This document shows, in pieces, positions 44,410-52,108 of a stretch of DNA of 64,000 nt. The position numbers were made by a program, and so were the translations under genes. The DNA comes from Roseicitreum antarcticum (GTDB lineage Bacteria; Pseudomonadota; Alphaproteobacteria; Rhodobacterales; Rhodobacteraceae): the NCBI RefSeq assembly GCF_014681765.1, contig NZ_CP061502.1, forward strand, positions 62,001 through 126,000. Reading direction: 5' to 3'. Position 1 is the first letter of the stretch. Every line of letters starts with the position of its first letter. The notes below the pieces were generated by a model that did no database searches, was not told the DNA's origin, and saw nothing but the letters and a program-made list of their open reading frames with translations.

Positions 44410-45471
44410 TTAACGCAGGCGACGGCTGGAAACCGGATCGAACAGCAGCATGTCTTGGTAACGAAAACGGATGCCGGTTCGCGCCCCGACCTGAGGCAAA
44501 GCTGTCGCCGATTGCGCAGTCACCACCGTCAACGCGCGCTCCCCCCCACCCGTCAGCGTCAGATGCGTGCCATCACCCACCACGTCGCGGCCCGTGACCC
44601 GGTGGCTGTCGCCCGGCACCAACGCCAGATGCTGCGGGCGCAGGCCAACCGCAACCGTCGTGCCGTTATGGGCAAACAGGTGGCGCGGCAGCGGCGCCGT
44701 GCCCAGCCCCGGCAAGGTCAGCATCCCGTCATCGGCCCGCGCCGTAAGGACATTCAGCGCCGGGCTGGCAAGAAATTCCGCAACAAACAGCGTGTCAGGG
44801 TCGTGGCACAGATCCTGCGGTGCGCCCGCCTGCTCTACCCGTCCCGCGCGCAGCACCACAATCCTGTCGGCCAGCCGCATCGCCTCGGCCGGGTCATGGG
44901 TGCCGTAGATCAACGTCGTGCCTGTGTCGCGCAGCCGCTGCACCAACGCCTCACGCAGCGCTGCGCGCAGGCGGGCATCCTGTACGCTCAGCGGCTCATC
45001 CAGCAGCAACACAGGCGCGCGGCGCACGATAGCGCGGCCAAGGGCAGTGCGCTGCCGCTGATCTTCAGGCAGTTTGCGCACCTTCATGTGCAGGCAATCG
45101 TCCAGCTTCAGAAAGCGGGCGGTATCGGCAACACATCCTGCCGCATCGCCCGCGCGTACATCGACCGCCTTCAGCCCCAGCGCGATGTTTTCCGCAACCG
45201 TCAAATGCGGCACCAGCTCGTCCGTCGGATAGGCCATCACCACGCCGCGCTGCGCGGCGTCCAGTGCGGTCACATCCTGCGCGCCAATGCAGATCACCCC
45301 GCCCGAGGTTTTCTCCAACCCCGCGATCATCCGCATCAGCGTGGATTTGCAGCAGCCCTGCGGGCCGACGAAGACACAAACCTCGCCCGCAGCCACATCA
45401 ATGTCGATGTCATGGATGACCTGAAGCGCGCCGTAGCGTTTGACGACCTTGCGCAGGGAAACACCGGACAT
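44410..45471 (-). CDS. Degenerate ABC transporter ATPase (UgpC-type fold, altered catalytic motifs)
   Basis: A 353-residue intact reading frame with the full UgpC/MalK layout including a C-terminal TOBE region, but with most nucleotide motifs altered. Walker A is GPQGCCKST (G36-T44; the invariant Gly is C41). The Q-loop Gln is replaced (AYPTDELVPH, P82). The signature is LPEDQ (134-138) instead of LSGGQ, and the D-loop is SVQDA instead of SNLDA. Walker B LLLDEP and H192 remain. No permease or binding-protein gene adjoins. It starts four bases after the IclR stop and may be a regulator-like relic or a decaying paralogue. Confidence 0.8.
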   Translation of the reverse strand: MSGVSLRKVVKRYGALQVIHDIDIDVAAGEVCVFVGPQGCCKSTLMRMIAGLEKTSGGVICIGAQDVTALDAAQRGVVMAYPTDELVPHLTVAENIALGLKAVDVRAGDAAGCVADTARFLKLDDCLHMKVRKLPEDQRQRTALGRAIVRRAPVLLLDEPLSVQDARLRAALREALVQRLRDTGTTLIYGTHDPAEAMRLADRIVVLRAGRVEQAGAPQDLCHDPDTLFVAEFLASPALNVLTARADDGMLTLPGLGTAPLPRHLFAHNGTTVAVGLRPQHLALVPGDSHRVTGRDVVGDGTHLTLTGGGERALTVVTAQSATALPQVGARTGIRFRYQDMLLFDPVSSRRLR

Positions 45472-45475
45472 CCGC

Positions 45476-46300
45476 TCAACCCTCTTTCGCTGCGGGCGCG
45501 GTGCGGCGCGCGCGACCTGCAGACTGGGGAAAGCGCCAGCTTTCCGCCTCTTGCCCGATGGTGGCTGCCACGGGTTGAAGCACCGGCAGCAGCGCGGCCA
45601 ACCCGCCCAGCGACATGCGCCGCGTGGTCGAGGTGATCGACATCGCCCCCAGCAACCCGCCCGCCTGACCCAGGATCGGCAGCGCAACGCAGATGATACC
45701 TGCCTCATGCTCTTCGTTGTCGAACGCGAAGCCCTGGGCACGGATCTGGCGCAGCTCGGCCTCCAGCGCGCGGGGGTTGGTAAGGGTGGTGTCGGTGAAC
45801 CGGTGAAACGACTGGCGCGCGATCAGCCCGGGCAGCCGGTCAGGTGCGGCAAATGCCAGCATCACCTTGCCAACGCCGGTGCAATAGGCCGGCCCGACCT
45901 TGCCCGCCTGCGCATACATCGCCACCGGGTCGCGGGCGTTGCGCTTGTCGACATAAAGCACCTGCGCATTGTCAAGCTGCGCCAGATGCACGGTTTCGCC
46001 CACCTGTGCCGACAGCGCGTCCATATGTGGCCGCGCGATCGGCGCCAGCGAGGAATGCTGCCATGCCACATGCGCCAGCCGCACCAGCCGCAGCCCCAGC
46101 GCATAGGCCTGCGCGCCCGGGTCATGCGTCAGCATCCCCTGACTGACCAGCGTTTGCAGCAGACGATACAGCGTCGCTTTCGGGTAGGGACTGATCGCCA
46201 GCACTTCCGAAAACCGCACGGGGCGGGCGAAACCCGCCACAAGGTCCAGCACTTCCAACGCCTTGCCGACGGTGCCATCTGGTTGCGCGCCCTCTGCCAC
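45476..46300 (-). CDS. IclR-family regulator, probable regulator of dgoKA
   Basis: A 274-residue protein with a winged HTH (residues ~8-70: VGKALEVLDLVAGFARPVRFSEVLA, PKATLYRLLQTLVSQGML) and an IclR effector domain (~85-255, with YCTGVGKVMLAF and EEHEAGIICVALPIL). GTG 46300 follows a G-rich stretch and fits the family N-terminus; a TTG at 46345 is the alternative. The frame further upstream is non-coding. It is divergent from dgoK with an operator-like palindrome between, and likely responds to a galactonate-type acid. Confidence 0.83.
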   Translation of the reverse strand: MAEGAQPDGTVGKALEVLDLVAGFARPVRFSEVLAISPYPKATLYRLLQTLVSQGMLTHDPGAQAYALGLRLVRLAHVAWQHSSLAPIARPHMDALSAQVGETVHLAQLDNAQVLYVDKRNARDPVAMYAQAGKVGPAYCTGVGKVMLAFAAPDRLPGLIARQSFHRFTDTTLTNPRALEAELRQIRAQGFAFDNEEHEAGIICVALPILGQAGGLLGAMSITSTTRRMSLGGLAALLPVLQPVAATIGQEAESWRFPQSAGRARRTAPAAKEG

Positions 46301-46387
46301 CCCCGCCCCCTGCGTATCGAAGTTCCGGAAATCCGACGTTGACAAAGCGTAGCGAGTCGCCGAATACTTTTCAATATGTAAAACCTT

Positions 46388-46404
46388 GTTCCATATAATG
46401 AAAC
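46388..46404. promoter_or_regulatory. Palindromic operator between IclR gene and dgoK
   Basis: GTTCCAT-TAT/ATA-ATGAAAC: 7-bp arms around a 3-base centre with one mismatched position, in AT-rich DNA. Both the sequence style (GTTTCAT...ATGGAAC) and its position fit an IclR-family site. Confidence 0.55.
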
Positions 46405-46432
46405 TTAAATTTTCGACGGCAAGGAGGATCAC

Positions 46433-46480
46433 ATGCCATCTGTTCCGCACAGCACCAACAGCGCGCCGGGGGCACGCTGA
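46433..46480 (+). CDS. Putative 15-codon leader ORF coupled to dgoK
   Basis: AAGGAGG (46421-46427) lies 5 bases before an ATG that opens MPSVPHSTNSAPGAR. Its TGA overlaps the dgoK ATG (TGATG). The best ribosome site of the operon thus serves this short frame, and dgoK would be translated by re-initiation. No known leader peptide is recognised. Confidence 0.4.
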   Translation: MPSVPHSTNSAPGAR

Positions 46481-47418
46481 TGGCAGAGGCACCGCATCAA
46501 CAGGCGACCGACGCGGGCCTTGGCTGCGACTGGATCGCGGTCGATTGGGGCACCACGCATCTGCGCGCCTGGGCGATGGATGCAGGCGCGCAGGCGCTGG
46601 ATCAGGCGTCCTCGGCCGATGGTATGGCAGGGCTCGCGCAGGACGGGTTTGAACCGGCATTGATCGCGCTGATCGCGCCGTGGCTGTCATCCGACCGCTG
46701 CGTGCCGGTGATCGCCTGCGGCATGGTCGGCAGCCGTCAGGGCTGGGTAGAGGCCGCGTATCGCGCCACGCCCTGCACCGCTCTGGCCGATGAAACCACC
46801 CGCCCGCAGGTCGCCGACCCGCGCATCGCCGTGCATATCGCGCCCGGCATCAGCCAGAACAGCCCCGCCGATGTGATGCGCGGCGAAGAAACACAGATTG
46901 CCGGTTTCCTCGCGCTCAACCCCCGGTTTGACGGCGTTATCTGCCTGCCCGGCACGCACAGCAAATGGGTTCAGGTCAGCGCGGGCGAAATCGTCAGCTT
47001 CCAGACCTTCATGACGGGCGAGATGTTCGCCACCCTGTCGCGCCACACCGTCCTGCGCCATTCCGTAACCGAAGGCTGGGACGATGCCGCGTTCGACGCT
47101 GCGCTGTCGGATGCCCTGTCGCGCCCCGAACGGCTGGCGGCGCGGCTGTTCACCCTGCGCGCCGACGGCCTCTTGCACGGCCAGCCGGGCGGCGTGGCGC
47201 GGGCGAAGCTGTCGGGCGCGTTGATCGGGGCGGAACTGGCGGCGGCGAAACCCTATTGGCTGGGCATGAATATCGCGCTGATCGGCGCGCCTGACCTCTG
47301 CGCCACCTATGCCCGCGCGCTCAACACGCAGGGCGCCACCCCCGTCACGCTGGACAGCGCGCCGATGACCCGTGCCGGGCTGGCCGCCATCCGCAAACAG
47401 ATAGAGGACATGCCATGA
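46480..47418 (+). CDS. dgoK: 2-dehydro-3-deoxygalactonokinase
   Basis: Phosphorylates KDGal to KDPGal in the DeLey-Doudoroff route. The 312-residue DgoK-family protein starts with the phosphate loop AVDWGTTHLRAWAMD, then CGMVGSRQGWVEAAY, DVMRGEETQIAG, CLPGTHSKWV and FQTFMTGEMFATLSRHTVL. It has no SD of its own beyond that of the 15-codon frame. It overlaps dgoA by four bases. Confidence 0.94.
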   Translation: MAEAPHQQATDAGLGCDWIAVDWGTTHLRAWAMDAGAQALDQASSADGMAGLAQDGFEPALIALIAPWLSSDRCVPVIACGMVGSRQGWVEAAYRATPCTALADETTRPQVADPRIAVHIAPGISQNSPADVMRGEETQIAGFLALNPRFDGVICLPGTHSKWVQVSAGEIVSFQTFMTGEMFATLSRHTVLRHSVTEGWDDAAFDAALSDALSRPERLAARLFTLRADGLLHGQPGGVARAKLSGALIGAELAAAKPYWLGMNIALIGAPDLCATYARALNTQGATPVTLDSAPMTRAGLAAIRKQIEDMP

Positions 47419-48026
47419 CCCGCCCGCTGATCGCCATTCTACGCGGCTTGACGCCGGACCTGGCCGCCGTCATGGCAAAGGCGCTGGTGGACGCGGGCAT
47501 CACCCGGATCGAGGTGCCGCTGAACTCGCCTGACCCGCTGGAAAGCATCCGGGCCATGGTGGCGGCAATGGCGGGCCACGATGACGTGCTGATCGGCGCG
47601 GGCACCGTGCTGCGCGTCGATGACGTGGCGGCCGTGGCGGCGGCAGGGGGGCGGCTGATCGTGTCACCCGACACCGATGCGGATGTGATCCGCGCCACGA
47701 AGGCGGCAGGCCTGGCCAGCTATCCCGGCGCGTTGACGCCGACCGAATGCTTCTGCGCGCTGAAATCCGGCGCAGACGGGATCAAGGTTTTCCCCGCCTT
47801 CCAGATGGGGCAGGAGGGCCTGCGTGCCCTGCGCGCGGTCCTGCCCGCAGATGTGCCGGTCTACATGGTCGGCGGCGTCGGCGCGGGCGATTTCAAGGGG
47901 TGGCGCGCCGCGGGGGCCAGCGGCTTCGGACTGGGCACCGGGCTTTACAAACCGGGCTTCAGCGTTGCTGACGTTACAGCGCGCGCGCGCGAATATGTGG
48001 ACGCATGGGACAGGAGCGCGACATGA
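47415..48026 (+). CDS. dgoA: 2-dehydro-3-deoxy-6-phosphogalactonate aldolase
   Basis: Splits KDPGal to pyruvate and glyceraldehyde-3-phosphate. The 203-residue class I aldolase of the KDPG/KDPGal family has RIEVPLNSPDPLESI (E33), LIGAGTVL, and the Schiff-base Lys K124 in DGIKVFPAFQMG. The P-L-N-S-P variant is the DgoA rather than the Eda form. It is sandwiched with ATGA overlaps between dgoK and the lactonase gene. Confidence 0.94.
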   Translation: MTRPLIAILRGLTPDLAAVMAKALVDAGITRIEVPLNSPDPLESIRAMVAAMAGHDDVLIGAGTVLRVDDVAAVAAAGGRLIVSPDTDADVIRATKAAGLASYPGALTPTECFCALKSGADGIKVFPAFQMGQEGLRALRAVLPADVPVYMVGGVGAGDFKGWRAAGASGFGLGTGLYKPGFSVADVTARAREYVDAWDRSAT

Positions 48027-48901
48027 TTTTTGATCCTGCACATTGCACCCTTGGCGAAGGCCCGATGTGGCACCCGGTGCGCCAACAGCTGTTCTGGTTC
48101 GATATTCTGGGGCAAAAGCTCTTTTGCCGGGGCGACGGTGGCGCGCAAAGCTGGGACATGGGCGAATACGCCTCGGCCGCCGGATGGGTGGACCGCGACA
48201 CGCTGCTGGTCGCCACGCAAACCGCGCTGCTGCGGTTTGACCTGATCACCGGCACGGGCACCAAGCTGCTGGCGCTGGAAGGCGACAACCCTGTCACCCG
48301 GTCGAACGATGGCCGCGCTGACGCGCAGGGCGGGTTCTGGATCGGCACTATGGGCATCAATGCCGAACCCGGCGCGGGCGCGATCTACCGCTTCTATCGC
48401 GGCGCGCTGACCCGGGTGTGGGACAGCATCACCATTCCCAACGCCATCTGTTTTGCGCCGGGCGGGCGGCTCATGTATTTCGCCGACACGCCCACGCGCA
48501 CCATCTGGGCGCAGAAGCTGGATGCCGAAGGCTGGCCCGATGGACCCCGCCGGGTGTTCGTGGACCTCAACGACCCGAGCGCCGAGGGGCCGGATACCGA
48601 TGCTGACGCATTTGCCGGGTTCAACCCCGATGGGGCGGTCGTGGACGCCGCAGGCAACCTGTGGAACGCGCAATGGGGTGCGGGCCGGGTTGCGGCTTAT
48701 AGCCCTGCGGGCAAACGGGTGCGCAGCGTGGATTTCCCCGCCAGTCAGACCTCATGTCCCGCCTTCGGTGGCGCGGATGGCCAGCAGATGTTCTGCACGA
48801 CAGCGCGCGACGGGCTGGCGGCCCCCACCCAAAACGACGGTGCCACCTTCGCCCTGCCCGGCATCGCGCAGGGCCAGACCGAGCATCAGGTGATCTTGTA
48901 G
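48023..48901 (+). CDS. SMP-30/gluconolactonase family lactonase
   Basis: A 292-residue beta-propeller lactonase. Metal ligands are suggested by LGEGPMWHP (Glu), RSNDGRADAQGGFWIGTMG (Asn, Asp) and AFAGFNPDGAVVDAAGNLWNA (Asp). The family opens aldonolactones. Following dgoK-dgoA with an ATGA overlap, it probably opens D-galactono-1,4-lactone. The galactonate dehydratase (dgoD) needed between them is not in the window. Confidence 0.88.
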   Translation: MIFDPAHCTLGEGPMWHPVRQQLFWFDILGQKLFCRGDGGAQSWDMGEYASAAGWVDRDTLLVATQTALLRFDLITGTGTKLLALEGDNPVTRSNDGRADAQGGFWIGTMGINAEPGAGAIYRFYRGALTRVWDSITIPNAICFAPGGRLMYFADTPTRTIWAQKLDAEGWPDGPRRVFVDLNDPSAEGPDTDADAFAGFNPDGAVVDAAGNLWNAQWGAGRVAAYSPAGKRVRSVDFPASQTSCPAFGGADGQQMFCTTARDGLAAPTQNDGATFALPGIAQGQTEHQVIL

Positions 48902-48958
48902 CAATGCAGCGGGGTTGGACCAAAGGGTCCGCCCCGCCACTACGATTCCATCCTTACG

Positions 48959-50074
48959 TCACCCTTTTGGCGCGTAATCAACCCGCGTCAGGTCGATCGC
49001 CTGCCCGCTGATCGCCGATTGCTGCGCGGCCATACCAATGGCCACCGCCCACCAGCCATCACGCAACGACACTTGCGTCGCACCGCCGTCGCGCACCACC
49101 CGGGCAAAACCCTGATGCTGATAGAAGGTCGAGCCATTGTGATCCCCCGCCGCCAACAGCGCGGGGTCTACCGGCACGTCCAGCACCACCGGCCCCTTGG
49201 GATCGCGCGGGCTGACGATGACCTGCGGCACGGGCGCATCGCCCAGATGCGCGGGCCAGAACCGCCCCGGGCCGGGCACCAGGCATTCGATCTTGCCCGC
49301 AGGCCCCACCGCGCTGATCTCTTCTTGATAGCGCGCGCCCTCGGCGAACATGCACAGCTCCAGCATCGCGCGCAGACCGTTTTCAAAATCGACGATCACA
49401 TAGGCGTTGTCCCAGATGTCGCTGGGCTGGCCGTCATAAACCTCATCCAGATGGTTCACCGACTGTCCGCCCGACGCCATGACGCGCACCGGATCGCACC
49501 CCGCGATCAGCCGCATCAGGTCGAAGAAATGGCAACATTTTTCGACCAGGGTGCCGCCGGTCTTTTGGCTGAGGCGGTTCCAGTCGCCGACTTTTTCCAG
49601 GAAGGGAAAGCGATGCTCGCGGATCGTCAACATGCGGATCCCGCCGGTCGCAGCCTGCGCCTGCGCGATCAGATGCGCCACGGGCGGCATGTAGCGGTAT
49701 TCCATCGCCACCCAGATCGGCGCGGGATAGGCGGCGCGCAGGGCAGCAAGCCGGGGCGCGTCGGCCGGGTCGGTGAACAGCGGCTTTTCCACCAGAATAG
49801 GCAGCGCGCGGATCGCGGCGATTTCCTCCAGCTGGGCAAGGTGCAGAAAGTTCGGGCTGGCAATCAGCAGGCAGTTCACCTCGGCCACCGCCAACACCTC
49901 GGCCAGGCTGTCCACCATGACCGCCCCGGGGGCCAGGCCGCTTGCAGCCACCCGCATTGCGGCATCAGGTTCAAAGATCGCACCGACGCGGGCACCGGGG
50001 ATCAGCGCGATATTGCGCAGATGCTCCTGCCCCATCATGCCGCATCCGATGATTCCATAGCATAGGTCTGTCAC
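48959..50074 (-). CDS. Gfo/Idh/MocA family dehydrogenase
   Basis: A 371-residue enzyme: Rossmann start YGIIGCGMMGQEHLRN, VEKPLFTDPADAPRL (catalytic Lys), and GGTLVEKCCHFFDLMRLIAG with a second Lys/His. Two roles compete. It could be a galactose-type 1-dehydrogenase feeding the convergent SMP-30/dgoKA genes, or a sugar oxidoreductase of the GntR-controlled sulfonate-type cluster, since it lies directly downstream of that GntR gene on the same strand. Sequence alone does not decide. Confidence 0.8.
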   Translation of the reverse strand: MTDLCYGIIGCGMMGQEHLRNIALIPGARVGAIFEPDAAMRVAASGLAPGAVMVDSLAEVLAVAEVNCLLIASPNFLHLAQLEEIAAIRALPILVEKPLFTDPADAPRLAALRAAYPAPIWVAMEYRYMPPVAHLIAQAQAATGGIRMLTIREHRFPFLEKVGDWNRLSQKTGGTLVEKCCHFFDLMRLIAGCDPVRVMASGGQSVNHLDEVYDGQPSDIWDNAYVIVDFENGLRAMLELCMFAEGARYQEEISAVGPAGKIECLVPGPGRFWPAHLGDAPVPQVIVSPRDPKGPVVLDVPVDPALLAAGDHNGSTFYQHQGFARVVRDGGATQVSLRDGWWAVAIGMAAQQSAISGQAIDLTRVDYAPKG

Positions 50075-50123
50075 TGTCTGTATCCTGTTGGTCTGGCCCG
50101 GGGGCCGTTCGTGTGAGGCCCGA

Positions 50124-50825
50124 CTATTTCAGCCGGGCGATGTAGCGCGTGGTGTCGGGGTCGAACCATGTCCATGACGCCTCGGCCCGCGCGCCGTCCT
50201 GCGCCCAGCTGATCCGCGTAATCAGCGGCAAGGGGGTGCCAGGCACATGGGGAAACGCGGGCGGCGCCCAGCCGGGCAGCGCGCCCTGTCCGATCTGATC
50301 TTCAGCACGCGCAATCCAGAGGTTCAGCCGCTGACGGTAGAACAGATACAGCGATTCCGACAGATCGCCGATTTCCAGCCGGTCGATATACCCCGCGTCC
50401 AGCCAGATCTCCTCGACCGCGGCCATCTGCCGTGACAAAAAGCGCAGGCGGCGGATGCGGTGCCCTTCGGCATGGTTGCCGAAATCCGGCAGGGCGGGAT
50501 CCTTCGGCCGCCGGTCCACCGACAGCACCTGCGCTGTGGGCAGCCCGCCGCCCGAAACACGCTCCAACCGAAACAGCGCATAGACTGACTCGGGGTCAGA
50601 CTTCGCGCGGATATAATTGCCCGACCCCTGCACCCGCACCAGCATCCCGCGCGAGGTCAGCTCGCGCAGCGCGGCGCGCAACGTGCCGACTGCAATGCCC
50701 AGATCGGTCGCCATTTCCCGTTCAGGCGGCAGCTTTTCACCATCCATCAACCGCCCCGCCGCGATGTCGCGGATCAGCAGTTCGCAGATTTGCAAGTACA
50801 GGGGAAGGACCCCGCTGTCAGCCAT
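50124..50825 (-). CDS. GntR-family regulator (UTRA-type)
   Basis: A 233-residue regulator with a GntR winged HTH (residues ~5-75: LYLQICELLIRDIAAGRL, LPPEREMATDLGIAVGTLRAAL, VRVQGSGNYI) and a UTRA effector domain (~90-230, with RRLRFLSRQ and the ligand-site LPLITRISW). UTRA domains bind sugars or sugar acids. It is divergent from the monooxygenase operon and co-directional with the Gfo/Idh gene (49 bases). It probably represses both through the TTGAT sites in between. Confidence 0.87.
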   Translation of the reverse strand: MADSGVLPLYLQICELLIRDIAAGRLMDGEKLPPEREMATDLGIAVGTLRAALRELTSRGMLVRVQGSGNYIRAKSDPESVYALFRLERVSGGGLPTAQVLSVDRRPKDPALPDFGNHAEGHRIRRLRFLSRQMAAVEEIWLDAGYIDRLEIGDLSESLYLFYRQRLNLWIARAEDQIGQGALPGWAPPAFPHVPGTPLPLITRISWAQDGARAEASWTWFDPDTTRYIARLK

Positions 50826-50846
50826 CGCACCGGCTCCGGATTAAAA

Positions 50847-50871
50847 TTGATATACTATTGATCTACATCAA
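50847..50871. promoter_or_regulatory. TTGAT operator cluster between GntR gene and monooxygenase operon
   Basis: TTGAT-CTAC-ATCAA (50858-50871) is an inverted repeat with perfect 5-bp arms. A further TTGAT begins at 50847, 11 bases earlier. It sits 22 bases upstream of the GntR start in the divergent promoter region. Confidence 0.5.
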
Positions 50872-50950
50872 AGTGCGTGCTACGCAAGTCAAAATCGCAT
50901 ATCGGATACGCCTTTTACGCGGCGGTTCCAGACCATTGGGAGATTCTGCC

Positions 50951-52108
50951 TTGACCATCGTTCCTGTCACCTCTGCCGATCTTGATGCCGCCGAGGTCAG
51001 CTGGTTCGCCGCCCTGTGTTCCGATGATTACGAATATCTCGGCGTGCCGGACGGACGGCTGCGGTCCAGTTGGGACCATTGCTCCGGCATCGTGAAAAAG
51101 GCCGAAACGATGGGGTTTCGCAACATCCTGTGCCCGTCCAGCTATCAGGTGGGGCAGGACACACTGTCCTTCGTGGCGGGCTGCGCGCCGATCACCGACC
51201 GCATCAACCTTCTGGCCGCGATCCGGTGTGGTGAGATGCAGCCGATCATGCTGGCCCGCACCGTCGCGACGCTGGACCACATGCTGAAAGGGCGGCTGAC
51301 ACTCAACGTCATCAGCTCCGACTTCCCCGGCGAGGTCGCGGAATCGTCCTTCCGCTACAAGCGCAGCCACGAGGTTGTGCAGATCCTGCGTCAGGCATGG
51401 ACCCGCGACACCATCGACCACGACGGCGAGGTGTATCAATTCAAAGGCGTGCCCACCGACCCCGCGCGCCCCTATCAGCAAAACGGGGGGCCGCTGCTGT
51501 ACTTCGGCGGCTATTCCCCCGATGCGCTGGAACTCTGCGGTGCGCAATGTGACGTGTACCTGATGTGGCCGGAACCGAAGGAACAACTGGCGCAGCGCAT
51601 GCGCGACGCCCATGCCCGGGCTCAGGCGCATGGCCGCACGCTGGACTATGGCCTGCGCGTCCACATGATCGTGCGCGATACCGAAGCCGAAGCGCGGGAA
51701 TATGCCGAACATCTGGTCAGCAAGCTGGACGATGAATACGGCAAGCTGATCCGCGAACGCGCGCATGACAGCATCAGCCTTGGCGTGGCGCATCAGGCCC
51801 GTGCCCGCGAACTGGCCGATAAATTCGGCTATTCCGAACCCGGCCTCTGGACCGGGGTGGGCCGCGCGCGGTCGGGATGCGGTGCCGCGCTGGTCGGGTC
51901 CACCGATCAGATCCTGTCCAAGATCGAAGAATACCAAAAGATGGGCATCCGCGCCTTCATCTTCTCGGGCTATCCCCACATGGATGAGGCCGATCACTTC
52001 GGCACCAAGGTCATGCCGCATCTGAAAACCTGCTCGCTGCCACAGGCCTATGGCCGGGTGCCTGCCAGCACCCCTGCCACCCCCCTTGGCATCGGAGAAA
52101 GACGTTGA
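50951..52108 (+). CDS. SsuD-like FMNH2-dependent (sulfonate) monooxygenase, SmoC candidate
   Basis: A 385-residue LLM-class enzyme that can be aligned with E. coli SsuD through its C-terminal half. The SsuD active-site residues R226, H228, R297 and Y331 appear here with a constant offset as R236 and H238 (YGLRVHMIVR), R307 (VGRARSGCGAALVG) and Y341 (SGYPHMDEA). SsuD Cys54 is not kept (Val in PSSYQVGQD). It should oxidise a sulfonate C-S bond, giving an aldehyde and sulfite. With the AKR and flavin reductase that follow, it recalls sulfoquinovose monooxygenase. TTG 50951 has GGGAG upstream. Confidence 0.82.
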   Translation: MTIVPVTSADLDAAEVSWFAALCSDDYEYLGVPDGRLRSSWDHCSGIVKKAETMGFRNILCPSSYQVGQDTLSFVAGCAPITDRINLLAAIRCGEMQPIMLARTVATLDHMLKGRLTLNVISSDFPGEVAESSFRYKRSHEVVQILRQAWTRDTIDHDGEVYQFKGVPTDPARPYQQNGGPLLYFGGYSPDALELCGAQCDVYLMWPEPKEQLAQRMRDAHARAQAHGRTLDYGLRVHMIVRDTEAEAREYAEHLVSKLDDEYGKLIRERAHDSISLGVAHQARARELADKFGYSEPGLWTGVGRARSGCGAALVGSTDQILSKIEEYQKMGIRAFIFSGYPHMDEADHFGTKVMPHLKTCSLPQAYGRVPASTPATPLGIGERR

